Shown piece by piece: positions 27,152 through 35,503 of a DNA stretch of 64,000 bases. The translations under genes and the position numbers were made by a program. The notes below the pieces were generated by a model, which worked only from the letters and a program-made list of their open reading frames with translations, ran no database searches and had not been told where the DNA came from. How positions within the stretch are numbered: position 1 is the stretch's first letter; each line of letters starts with the position of its first letter. Where the stretch lies: assembly GCA_050250755.1 (NCBI GenBank), contig JBFWOB010000022.1, forward strand, positions 1-64,000, in the 5' to 3' direction. Origin of the DNA: Ga0077555 sp050250755 (lineage in GTDB: Bacteria; Pseudomonadota; Alphaproteobacteria; Rhizobiales; Hyphomicrobiaceae).

Positions 27152-27622
27152 ATGTCCAATCTGAATGCGGGGCCGTTGAGCGCGTCGATGCTGCATCTCC
27201 TGCATCGGGCCGGGCAGGTGGCTGATGAAATGTTCTCGGAGGAGATGCAAGGTTCCGATCTGACGCCCCGTCAGTTTGCGGTGCTGCGCGTCCTGCAACG
27301 CCTGGAGACGGCGAGCCAAACAGACATCGTGAACGAGACGGGTATCGATCGCTCGACGCTGGCCGATATCGTCAAGCGTCTCGTCTCTCGCGGGCTAATC
27401 GCGCGCCGGCGTTCGAAGGCGGATGCGCGGGCCTATGCAGTGCGGCTGACACCGGCTGGCAAGGAAGCGTTGAAGTCGGCGGAGCCTGCTTCTGAACGCG
27501 TCGAGAACCGGCTCCTCAAGACACTGCCTCAATCTCGACGCGATGCGTTCGTTCACAGCCTTGCGACGCTTGTGCAAGCGCTTGCGGCTGCGGAGCAGGA
27601 TGAGAAATCACGGAACGACTGA
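27152..27622 (+). CDS. MarR family transcriptional regulator
   Basis: This is a 156-residue dimeric winged-helix repressor. The DNA-binding region shows DLTPRQFAVLRVL, the recognition-helix segment TGIDRSTLADIVKRLVSRGLI and the wing RRRSKADARAYAVRLTPAG, all standard for MarR/HpcR-type proteins. ATG 27152 has GGGAG seven bases upstream and is preferred to ATG 27125. The regulated genes are not evident. It is convergent with the dual-ATPase gene, with 90 bp between stops. Confidence 0.9.
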   Translation: MSNLNAGPLSASMLHLLHRAGQVADEMFSEEMQGSDLTPRQFAVLRVLQRLETASQTDIVNETGIDRSTLADIVKRLVSRGLIARRRSKADARAYAVRLTPAGKEALKSAEPASERVENRLLKTLPQSRRDAFVHSLATLVQALAAAEQDEKSRND

Positions 27623-27711
27623 GGATCGAAATCCTGAGTACGGTTTCGGCATCGGGTCCAACCTAACCAGGAGACCTTGCGGCTCCCGGTTAGCTGGGAA
27701 CGAGCGCCTTC

Positions 27712-30700
27712 TCAGGCAAAAAGCTTCAGCTGTTTCTCGTCGGCACCCTTTGTCTCATGCGCCAATTGCTCGATACGATCGAACGGCACCTGCTCGGCCT
27801 GAATGAGCGAGCGTTGAGCTTTGAGCGCGCGAACCAATCCTTCTTGAACCAGGTGGAACTCGCCGACTGTTTGGCTCGGAAGAACCGCCGCTGCATCCAG
27901 ACCGGACTCGGACTGGAACGCTGATTTCAGCTTCTTCAAGGCAGTATCCTCGCGGACGCGGCCGATGAACCAACTCGTGATCTGATCGCGGCTCTTGTAA
28001 TCGAGGTCGCCGGGCGATTGGGTGGCGAGCATGATGCCGAGACCTGCGGAGCGGGCGCGCTTCAGCAGACTTTGCAGTGGTTCCGCCGTTGCCGGTTTGG
28101 CGTTGGCTGGGATGTAGAGGTCCGCTTCGTCGAACATGACGACGGCCTGGAGCTGATCGTTCGGGTTGCGCTGGCAGAAGCGCAAAGCTTCGGACAGGAA
28201 CTGCGAAACCCAGAACAGGATGTTCTCGTTGTCGCCCAGGAAGCCCGTGTAGATCACCGATAGGCGCGTACGCTCGTCGCGGCGCGCGAAGGGCCCAAGT
28301 CCGAGAAGCGATTCCATGCGCAGCGGCTCACCACCGCCCTCAAAGAGCGACGAATTGCGATGACGCAGCGAATCGAGCTGGCCGATGAGATCTCGCCTGA
28401 TGCGTCCGGATGGATCCATGCGCTGGGTGAGTTCGGTCAGTTCCGGATCCTCCTCCTCGAGTAGATTGATCAGGTCACCGAGTGTCACCTCCTTCGAGGA
28501 CCGGCTGCCGAGGATCTTCAGCGCAACCGAGAGAGTGCCTGACTGCCTTTGGTGAGTGGCCGAATTCTTCAGGTGGAGCATGTCACCCATGGCTGCGGCC
28601 GATAGGTTGGCCAGGAGTTGCTGCTCATGCTCGGGCAGCTCGTTCATGCCATTAGGCAGCAGCGTGATCGAGATAGGGCGGCCGGACGCGCGGCCAGGCG
28701 TGTAGACGGCGACATCGATCGATTCTGCCAATCTGCCGCGCTCGCCACGCCGGTCGCTCACGTCGGTCTCGTTGAGCCATACATCCGGGTTTGCGTAGGA
28801 GGCGAGATCGCCCTTGCGATCGATCAGGATGGCAGGAACGCCGCGGAGCAGAAGCTGCTCGATCAAGGAAAGGGCGAGCGTCGTCTTGCCCGACCCCGAT
28901 CCGCCGAGGACGGCCGCATGCCGTTTCAGGATGCTCTTGTTCAGGGTGATCAGCTTGCTGCCCCGACCATGCAGATCGCGGCCGGCGATAATGCTCGTGT
29001 CGCCGGTGGCGTTCTCGTCGAGAATGTCGGTGAGTTGCAGTTCCTCTTCGACGGTATCCGGAGTCGCGGCCGGTGCGACAGGAAGCGTCGGCAAGGTCAT
29101 GCCGCCGCTTGTCCAACCCGTCCAGTCGGCCAGCAACTCGTCGGGGGTCATGGGAACGGAGGACGTTACCGTTCGGCTGCGCGGCTCATCGTGCGAAACG
29201 ACGCGCGGGAACGTAACTTTATGCTCCGTGTCTTCGAAACGAGTTGCCGAGCGGCCCAGCAAATCGAGGCGGAGAAGCTGGACGATCGGGAGAAGACCCG
29301 ACAGCGGCTTGGCGTCGGCGATCCAGTCGGCGAAGCCGATCTGGTGCCTGTTCCGGGCGTGGAACTCATGCACGGTCAACATGCGCTCCCATTCGGGAAT
29401 GGGGACGAGGATCGAGCGGCCGCCCGCTTCCCGGAATCGGCGGAACGCTTGTGCGGTCTGATTTTTCCGGTTGGGAGGAAAGTCCGATGCCCGGAACATA
29501 AAGCATTGGCGATTCTTCATCGACATCAATGCTCTATCGAGCTGACGCTTGAGCCCGCCGCCTTGTGTCGGCTTGTTGCAGATGAAGATGCGCGCGTCTT
29601 GCACGACCTGACCGCCGTGAGCGACCTGTAGATCGATACCCGGCAATTCATCGCCGAGGACGAGGCGCGTCGCGGTGATCTTGATTTGATCGCGCCATTC
29701 GTCACTGGCAACCGTCAAAGCGCCAGACAAGACGCTGAGCAGATCTTCATCGCCCGACGGCAATTCAGCCTCGGATTCTCCTTGGAAGCGATCCCAAAGA
29801 CGCTGGAAGTCGATGGTGCCGCCAGGCGAGGGACTGGGCGCTTGAGCAGCAGGCTTCGATGGGTCGGCAAGGCCGAGAGCTGCTGCCAGCGTGGACAGGA
29901 ATCCTGCGCCGGCATCCGCCGGCTCGGGCACTGCCGCCTCTGCCTCGGGCTCATACTCGCCGTTGATCCGGGCCCGCAGGCGTTCTTGTGCGTGCTCGAG
30001 CAGGCGGCGTGTCGAAAGGCCGCCAAGTTCCTCGAAGAAATTTGTTCCGAGGTACTGCACCGGATCGCCCTCGAGAACCAGTTTTGCGCGCTTGGCCTCG
30101 TGCTCGAGGCGTTTCGAGATGATGAGGCGGGCTTCGGTCGGGGTGCGACCTTCCAAAAGCGCGATGGGACCCGATTTCTCGATGCGATCGATGTACGATT
30201 GAGCGAGCTCGCCGCGGACGTCGTTGTAGAAATCTCCGAGGCACGAGATCAGGACAATCGAGTTCGGCACCAGGTTCGCAAGCTGGATGAGATCCTTGAT
30301 GGCCCGCTGGAACCGCTCTACCGGATCGTCGAAGAAGCGGAGATCTTCGACCTGATCGATACAATAGACGAGTGCCGCGTTGTCGACCGTCCAGGCGAGC
30401 TTGCCGATGCTCTTGATAATGTCGAACGCACGGCCATCACCGTTGAACGGATCCAGAGCGCCAACGGCTTGGCGCGAGTTGTCGGCGAGCGGACGACCTT
30501 GCAAATACTGCCGTACGCGCTGGTCAATACGCGGATCGGCGCGCTGAAGATAAAGTAAGGCACGGACAATATTGACGTCGAGATCGTGTTCGACAAATTT
30601 CGGGCTGGCGATGAGCTCATCGGCGAGATCGGTGATGAAACTCGCAAGTGCGGCGTCGTCGAACTGGGCTTCGCGAAGCGCATCGAGACGCTCGGCGGGG

Positions 30701-31143
30701 ATGACCTCGGCGTCCGCTACGAGGCGATTGGTGAGACGCGAGAGGCCGCTTTCGCCGCCGTTGTCGGGGTCGAATGGCTTCTCGAGCGAGTTGATGAGCC
30801 TGCGCAGAAAATAGTCAGCGTAATTGGAAATGTCGGGGGTCATCTGAGCATAGCCGAAATAGGCTGTGCCTTCCCGATGCGAGGTGGTTCGCAAGGCGCG
30901 GATGAGATGCGTCTTTCCGGCGCCGGACTGACCGTGAAACAGCAAAATGCGGGCTTGGCTTGAGGTGGCTCGACCAGAGATGACCGATTTAAGTGTGTCG
31001 GCGAACTTGGCGCGCGCCTGCTGATGCACCAACTCCACGTCCACCGGGTCGGCGTGCCAGATGTCGTCTTCCCAGGTGATGGAATGCTCGAAGGCCGCCG
31101 CTAGCCCCTGGACCGGCAACGTCCGGTCGACATCGGAATGCAT
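27712..31143 (-). CDS. Dual P-loop ATPase: N-terminal AAA-like domain fused to HerA/FtsK-like translocase
   Basis: This is a 1143-residue protein I cannot assign to a named system. Residues 40-390 form an AAA-type ATPase with Walker A GQSGAGKTH (71-79) and a Walker B-like VYCIDQVEDL (259-268), followed by a sensor-like LISCLGDFYNDVR. A proline/alanine linker follows (about 400-445), then an unrecognised domain (about 475-625). Residues 720-1125 are HerA/FtsK-like, with Walker A GGSGSGKTT (747-755), Walker B VVMFDEAD (1001-1008), LATQSPGDLDYKSRDQ (1039-1054) and a conserved FIGR arginine. The protein ends KQLKLFA, matching the QLxLF beta-clamp motif. The upstream partner gene is 33 bp away on the same strand. 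HerA proteins pair with nucleases in DNA repair and phage defence, but no nuclease is recognisable here. Base use looks native. Confidence 0.85.
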   Translation of the reverse strand: MHSDVDRTLPVQGLAAAFEHSITWEDDIWHADPVDVELVHQQARAKFADTLKSVISGRATSSQARILLFHGQSGAGKTHLIRALRTTSHREGTAYFGYAQMTPDISNYADYFLRRLINSLEKPFDPDNGGESGLSRLTNRLVADAEVIPAERLDALREAQFDDAALASFITDLADELIASPKFVEHDLDVNIVRALLYLQRADPRIDQRVRQYLQGRPLADNSRQAVGALDPFNGDGRAFDIIKSIGKLAWTVDNAALVYCIDQVEDLRFFDDPVERFQRAIKDLIQLANLVPNSIVLISCLGDFYNDVRGELAQSYIDRIEKSGPIALLEGRTPTEARLIISKRLEHEAKRAKLVLEGDPVQYLGTNFFEELGGLSTRRLLEHAQERLRARINGEYEPEAEAAVPEPADAGAGFLSTLAAALGLADPSKPAAQAPSPSPGGTIDFQRLWDRFQGESEAELPSGDEDLLSVLSGALTVASDEWRDQIKITATRLVLGDELPGIDLQVAHGGQVVQDARIFICNKPTQGGGLKRQLDRALMSMKNRQCFMFRASDFPPNRKNQTAQAFRRFREAGGRSILVPIPEWERMLTVHEFHARNRHQIGFADWIADAKPLSGLLPIVQLLRLDLLGRSATRFEDTEHKVTFPRVVSHDEPRSRTVTSSVPMTPDELLADWTGWTSGGMTLPTLPVAPAATPDTVEEELQLTDILDENATGDTSIIAGRDLHGRGSKLITLNKSILKRHAAVLGGSGSGKTTLALSLIEQLLLRGVPAILIDRKGDLASYANPDVWLNETDVSDRRGERGRLAESIDVAVYTPGRASGRPISITLLPNGMNELPEHEQQLLANLSAAAMGDMLHLKNSATHQRQSGTLSVALKILGSRSSKEVTLGDLINLLEEEDPELTELTQRMDPSGRIRRDLIGQLDSLRHRNSSLFEGGGEPLRMESLLGLGPFARRDERTRLSVIYTGFLGDNENILFWVSQFLSEALRFCQRNPNDQLQAVVMFDEADLYIPANAKPATAEPLQSLLKRARSAGLGIMLATQSPGDLDYKSRDQITSWFIGRVREDTALKKLKSAFQSESGLDAAAVLPSQTVGEFHLVQEGLVRALKAQRSLIQAEQVPFDRIEQLAHETKGADEKQLKLFA

Positions 31144-31176
31144 GTGGTCTCTTTCCTTACCCTCGAATGAATGTAC

Positions 31177-32367
31177 TCAGTCCGCCGCACGGACGTAGTG
31201 CCAGACCGTGTTCTTGTAGACGACGGCCGAGTCCTGCAGCTCCTTGAGTGCGCGCTTGTCCTTGAGATCAGCATTGGCGAGCACAATCAGCCCGGTCCGA
31301 TGCGCCTCGGTCAGCATGCACTTGAACTCGATCTCGGTGAGCGCCCACGCAGAGTGCCGGGCCTGGATCACCGCCCATACCTTGGAGATGAAAGCTTTTC
31401 GATTGCCGGCCCAACCGTCCGCGGTCTCCGCCGTCGCCGCGTGCACAGCAGAGGCAAATGCAGCCGGATCCGGGCGGGCGCCGGGTTGAAGTTGCTGCGG
31501 GCCGAGCGCTGGAATGGGATGGACTGCACAATCGGCGCCGGATGTGGTCGCTGCGTTTGGCATGGCCAGAGAGAGTGTGAGCTGTTTTGGTGAACCGCGA
31601 TTGCGCAGGCCTCTCGACAATCGTTTTTTTGAGACGGCCACTTCGCTGCGACCGAGATATCTCCGTAGCACAGCGAGCTGGAGTGTCTGCCAATCCGTTC
31701 GGCGTGCTCCGATGGCCTCTGCCGCCAAGGCCGCTATGAGGCGGCCGTCGCTGCCGAATTCGCGCCCGGAGGACGACAGCTTCGATGCAAGCAAGCGGGC
31801 TGCTTTCGGCGGCAGCTCAGACTTGGTGACGGACTTCGAATCGCCCGATTTTCCGAAGGCATGCTCGAGGGCCTTGGCGGCGAGCGCAGACCGAATACGA
31901 GATGCAGACGGCTGACCTTTGATTTTGAGCTGCCAATGACTGACGACGATCATGGCGCGCAGCCCGTCCGACTTTCGTAACAAGCGCAGTCGGGACTCGG
32001 GTGCGGCGGCCAAACCAAGAGCGTTTGCGACAAGATGGAGATCGCGAGCGGCTGCCCAATTCCGAGGGAGCCCTTTCTTGGCGGCGAGAAACTCAGTCGC
32101 TGCTGCCACGCCTTGTCCGGTCGCGCGCAGGATGGCGCCATCTCGCTCGGCTAGGTCGCCAGCAACGAGCGCTGCAACAAGGCGACCGACCTCGACACGC
32201 CAAATATCGGAGCCGCCCTTCGCGCCGAGAATCTGCCCGAGATCCCGAAGGATCGCGGCCTCGTCACTGGGCTCAGTGGCAATTCGGGCAAGCGCCATCC
32301 CTGCAAGGCGGCGTGCCTCGTCCGTCAGCTCAGTAGGTGGCCTGCCCTGGGGGCCCTGCTCGGTCAT
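31177..32367 (-). CDS. Conserved protein with C-terminal winged-helix-like domain, partner of the dual ATPase
   Basis: This is a 396-residue protein of unknown function. The N-terminal two thirds (about 1-245) are alanine-rich and helical. A basic linker (about 245-265) contains QLTLSL at 262-267, which fits the QxxLx(L/F) sliding-clamp hexapeptide. A variable proline/alanine stretch follows. The C-terminal 70 residues begin RKAFISKVW and continue with FKCMLTEAHRTGLIVLAN and TVWHYVR, a pattern that resembles small winged-helix domains. It starts at ATG 32367 with GGGAG nine bases upstream and is 33 bp from the ATPase gene, so the two are almost certainly one operon. It may act as a DNA-binding or adaptor subunit; this is inference. 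Confidence 0.75.
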   Translation of the reverse strand: MTEQGPQGRPPTELTDEARRLAGMALARIATEPSDEAAILRDLGQILGAKGGSDIWRVEVGRLVAALVAGDLAERDGAILRATGQGVAAATEFLAAKKGLPRNWAAARDLHLVANALGLAAAPESRLRLLRKSDGLRAMIVVSHWQLKIKGQPSASRIRSALAAKALEHAFGKSGDSKSVTKSELPPKAARLLASKLSSSGREFGSDGRLIAALAAEAIGARRTDWQTLQLAVLRRYLGRSEVAVSKKRLSRGLRNRGSPKQLTLSLAMPNAATTSGADCAVHPIPALGPQQLQPGARPDPAAFASAVHAATAETADGWAGNRKAFISKVWAVIQARHSAWALTEIEFKCMLTEAHRTGLIVLANADLKDKRALKELQDSAVVYKNTVWHYVRAAD

Positions 32368-32856
32368 GTTGCGTCACTCCCGCAGCGCGTTGGGCCGATC
32401 TCGGAATGGGAGAGATCGATGACGACTGGAGATTGGCCTCTACGGAGGCCGGCCGGACGCGCGAATCACCGGAAGGTTCGTGCATTGTGGGGAAAGGAGG
32501 CGCCAGGGCCAAGTCTTCTCTGACCCGCCAGCCGAGAAAGGCTGAAAGGCGATGCGCCGCTGCGACGCTCGCAGAAATTGAGCCACGCCTCGCGCGTGCC
32601 CAAATGACGACAAGAATCAGGTGCCTTCTGACGTCCGAGTTGGGCACGTTCCTCCAGAGATCAGACGCCCAGAAAACCTGGGCATCATCGCCTCCGCGTA
32701 CGCTTGGAGGGAAAGGATATTGCCGTGTCGTCGGTCGACGAGTTGCACACCGAATCGCGCCAATATGAGACAATGGTCAGTCTTAATACGGAGTTAACCC
32801 GGCTGGTCGATGGTGCGCCCGAGGGCACGAATGCCCGTGCGGCGAAAGCTCGTAAA
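32368..32856. other. 489-bp region between divergent ATPase module and CAP lipoprotein
   Basis: This holds the promoters of two divergent units, which I could not pin down. The CAP-protein frame is open from 32704, so an upstream start (32704 or 32773) would place part of this stretch inside that gene. A 143-codon plus frame across it has no family resemblance and is treated as chance. Confidence 0.4.
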
Positions 32857-33534
32857 ATGTCTCGTCTGCTTATCGTTGCTGCGCTCGGCCTAGCTGTCAC
32901 AGGTTGCAGTCAGAGTGCGCAACCGTTGTCGCTCGGGTTGAATGATGGGCCGGAGGATAGTCCGTCGCTCACCCGCGCACGAGGTGGGTCGTTGGGTGGC
33001 GAGCCGGCGGTTCTCAGCGAAGAAAGACGGCGCACGCCGACGGGGTCGACGCGACTTGCCAGCCTCAACGACAAGGCTCCGCATGGATCGTACGAGAAAG
33101 CTCCACACGGAGCGCTCGCTGATCGTGATTTCTCACACACGCTGCTCAATGCGGAAGTCGCGCGCGACAGGATCAACGCCTATCGGAAACAGAAGGGTCT
33201 GAAGCCGCTGCAGCTCAATGCGTCACTGACCGCCGCTGCGAAAGCACATTCCCGCGATCTGGCGAAGTGGGACCGGATCTCGCACTTCGGCTCCGATGGA
33301 TCAAACCCGTGGGATCGCGTCAAACGGGCGGGCTACAACGCCAAGCTCGCTGCGGAGAATGTAGGGACCGGTCAAGTCGATTTCGATGAAGTGCTCAAGG
33401 GCTGGAAAGAGAGTCCGGGCCACAACAAGAATTTGCTGCTCAGCGACGCCGTGCATATGGGCATTGCTCTAGTGCACGAGCCGAAGAGCGAGTTCAAGAC
33501 ATTCTGGACCCTCGTCATTGGGGCTTCGCTCTGA
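32857..33534 (+). CDS. CAP/SCP domain lipoprotein
   Basis: This is a 225-residue predicted lipoprotein. It starts MSRLLIVAALGLAVTGC with the lipobox cysteine at residue 17. The frame is open 51 codons further upstream, but only ATG 32857 puts the lipobox at the right distance. A low-complexity stretch contains the pentapeptide KAPHG twice (about residues 72-76 and 81-85). The CAP domain follows (about 97-225) with AKAHSRDLAKWDRISHFG, AENVGTG and SPGHNKNLL. CAP proteins are secreted or surface-bound with diverse roles; activity here is unknown. Confidence 0.85.
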   Translation: MSRLLIVAALGLAVTGCSQSAQPLSLGLNDGPEDSPSLTRARGGSLGGEPAVLSEERRRTPTGSTRLASLNDKAPHGSYEKAPHGALADRDFSHTLLNAEVARDRINAYRKQKGLKPLQLNASLTAAAKAHSRDLAKWDRISHFGSDGSNPWDRVKRAGYNAKLAAENVGTGQVDFDEVLKGWKESPGHNKNLLLSDAVHMGIALVHEPKSEFKTFWTLVIGASL

Positions 33535-33578
33535 AGGGTCCGTTCGTTTCGTTGCACGTCACCACGTTGTCGGACAGT

Positions 33579-33607
33579 AAAAAGGGCCCGGCGGGAAAGC
33601 CGGGCCC
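33579..33607 (-). terminator. Intrinsic terminator of the aromatic/proline-rich protein gene
   Basis: A perfect 9-bp stem GGGCCCGGC/GCCGGGCCC (33584-33592 and 33599-33607) with a 6-base loop is followed on the minus strand by TTTTT, about 25 bp beyond the stop of the minus-strand gene. On the plus strand, after the CAP gene, no T-run follows, so it mainly serves the minus gene. Confidence 0.85.
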
Positions 33608-33632
33608 GAAATATTTCGGATAGCCCGCAAAT

Positions 33633-34241
33633 TTAGTTCAGCGTTTTATTTTTCTCGAGACGCTGCCACCAGGGCTCGCCGTATGTGCGCGGGTCGAGGG
33701 CGGCGTTAAGCGGGCCGATTACCGCGGCGACTGCGTAGCCGCTGGCGGTACGATAATTCGTGGCCATCTGCTCGAGGAGGTCTGCTCCCGGATTACGGCT
33801 TGGGGGCGCGTACGGCATCCAAGGCATTGTCGTTCCTGTCGTCGGTGTAAACGCTGTCCAGGGCGCCCAGAACTGTGTCAGGGCCGACGCGAGCGGCTGT
33901 GTTTGGTATGCTGAAAATCCTGGAAACGCGGCTGTATTGCCAGTGAACACCGTCATCCACGGCGCAAACGGATTCGCCTGCCAGGGGTTTGCCGCCGGCA
34001 TGAAGGGGGACGTGAATGCGAACGGTGTGAATGGCATTGCGCCTGCGCCAAAAGGCCAAGCGAAAGGCTGGGGCTGAACTGGCGAGGGAGTTGGAGCGGC
34101 TGGATATGGTATCGAACGGCTCCACAGGGCTGTGGCCTGCTCGTTCATGCTCGTGCAAGCAGCCACCGCGGTCGCCGTCATGGTTTGCACGAGGTCGAAC
34201 CATTGCCGTGCGAACTGCGCCTGCAACTCGAATGGATTCAT
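33633..34241 (-). CDS. Hypothetical protein, phasin-like ends with aromatic/proline-rich middle
   Basis: This is a 202-residue protein of unknown function. The N-terminal 45 residues (MNPFELQAQFARQWFDLV onward) look like an amphipathic helix reminiscent of phasins. Residues about 48-150 are low in charge and rich in Pro, Phe, Trp, Thr and Ala, with many short PF, PW and AF elements. The C-terminal 50 residues are helical again and end in WWQRLEKNKTLN. ATG 34241 with AGGAG upstream is preferred to the frame's first start at 34280. A granule-associated or self-assembling role is inference from composition. Confidence 0.65.
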   Translation of the reverse strand: MNPFELQAQFARQWFDLVQTMTATAVAACTSMNEQATALWSRSIPYPAAPTPSPVQPQPFAWPFGAGAMPFTPFAFTSPFMPAANPWQANPFAPWMTVFTGNTAAFPGFSAYQTQPLASALTQFWAPWTAFTPTTGTTMPWMPYAPPSRNPGADLLEQMATNYRTASGYAVAAVIGPLNAALDPRTYGEPWWQRLEKNKTLN

Positions 34242-34373
34242 GCCGCCGCTCCTGCTCTTTACGCTGAATGCCTTAGTCACAACCTAGCACGTATTGTGCA
34301 GTGCAGCAATTGCAGTAATTATGAGAGCGGACCGAGTTCGGTCGACAACCAAAGCTGGTTTGCGGGCGCTTGT

Positions 34374-34910
34374 TCAGAACTTTTTCGGCTCGAGGTCTCG
34401 AGGTGTGGTGGACCCGGCAGATTTCGCGTCTGGCCCGTCCCCGGTTCCGTGCGCATCGGTCTCCAGTGGCCTGATGATGGGGATGCGATGGCCAGCAAAG
34501 CGTCCGCTGACGATCCAATACACGAAGCCGCCGATGAAGCCCGACACGAGAAAGGCCGCGAAAGCATAATTGTTGGCGATCGTCGGCTGGCCAAACTGCT
34601 CTGTGGTGCGCTGGGCGAAAAAGCCCAACCCGGCAATGATGAGCCCCGTAAGTGCGTAATAGGCGAAGCTACGCTTTCGCAGCATCTCGCCAATGGCGAT
34701 TGAGACGAGCGCGAACGGGCCTCCGAACAAAGCGATCTGGACTGCCACGTAGGTGGCGAGTTCCATGGCTTTGCCGAGTCGATCGGCTCGTACGTCGGGC
34801 GGAAGGCCAACAATTTCGCTGGGCGTAAAGACGAACAGAACCATTGTCAGTGCTGCTGCGAAGCACGCGAGAGCGAACGCCAGCAAGATCCGGAGAAGCC
34901 GCACAAGCAT
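34374..34910 (-). CDS. Four-helix membrane protein (paralogue A)
   Basis: This is a 178-residue inner-membrane protein of unknown function with hydrophobic segments near residues 5-28, 52-72, 80-100 and 118-138, then a polar tail. The motif IGEMLRKRSFAYY followed later by GGFVYWIVSGR is shared with the gene at 35075-35503. The start has GAGG six bases upstream. Confidence 0.65.
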   Translation of the reverse strand: MLVRLLRILLAFALACFAAALTMVLFVFTPSEIVGLPPDVRADRLGKAMELATYVAVQIALFGGPFALVSIAIGEMLRKRSFAYYALTGLIIAGLGFFAQRTTEQFGQPTIANNYAFAAFLVSGFIGGFVYWIVSGRFAGHRIPIIRPLETDAHGTGDGPDAKSAGSTTPRDLEPKKF

Positions 34911-35074
34911 GCCCGCCTCGTTGTTCGGACGCCCATTGGCTCGGCGTCGTATCAGGGTTGTGGAGCGAGGCTACCCGTGGAGTTTCTCGTGCTCAAGGTT
35001 GGAGCCGGACAAATGGAAAGCGTTAAGGTTTTCGATCCATTTGCTCGCAGAACGGATATCGCGAACGATGGGTT

Positions 35075-35503
35075 TCAGGCGCGTCGGCCAGCGACCAACC
35101 AGTAAACGAGACCGCCTGCGAATCCGGCGGTTGCCAAGACTGCCCATGCGCGCGTCGGCATAGGAGCGGTCGCGTCGGGCATGCTCATGCGTGTGAAGAA
35201 CGGCAGGAGCGCAAGCGCGAGGCCTCCGCCAAGAACATAAAATAGCGCCGATCTGATGCGGGCGATCTCGCCGACAATCACGAGCAACAGCGCGGGCAGG
35301 ATACTCGATGCCGCAGCGACTGTGATGACGTCGAAACCCATGTCGAGGAGGACTTCCAGTCTGGCTAGATCGTCTGGATGCCCTGCCAGCGTGTGGGTCG
35401 TGACCTCCAAGCCCAATGTTACGAGCACGGCGGCAGCGGCGATCATGCCCATCAGCAGCCCGAGCGGTATCATGATCAGGCGACCAAGGGCCCTGGCGAT
35501 CAC
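35075..35503 (-). CDS. Four-helix membrane protein (paralogue B), coupled to rlmN
   Basis: This is a 142-residue membrane protein related to the next gene on the same strand. VGEIARIRSALFY and GGLVYWLVAGR match IGEMLRKRSFAYY and GGFVYWIVSGR at equivalent places, and the four-helix layout is the same. It starts at GTG 35503, overlapping the rlmN stop as GTGA, so it is translationally coupled. Function unknown. Confidence 0.7.
   Translation of the reverse strand: MIARALGRLIMIPLGLLMGMIAAAAVLVTLGLEVTTHTLAGHPDDLARLEVLLDMGFDVITVAAASSILPALLLVIVGEIARIRSALFYVLGGGLALALLPFFTRMSMPDATAPMPTRAWAVLATAGFAGGLVYWLVAGRRA

Noticed and set aside
32337..32768. 143-codon plus frame over the ATPase-module start
   Set aside because: No homology seen, and it overlaps the real minus-strand start with its RBS.
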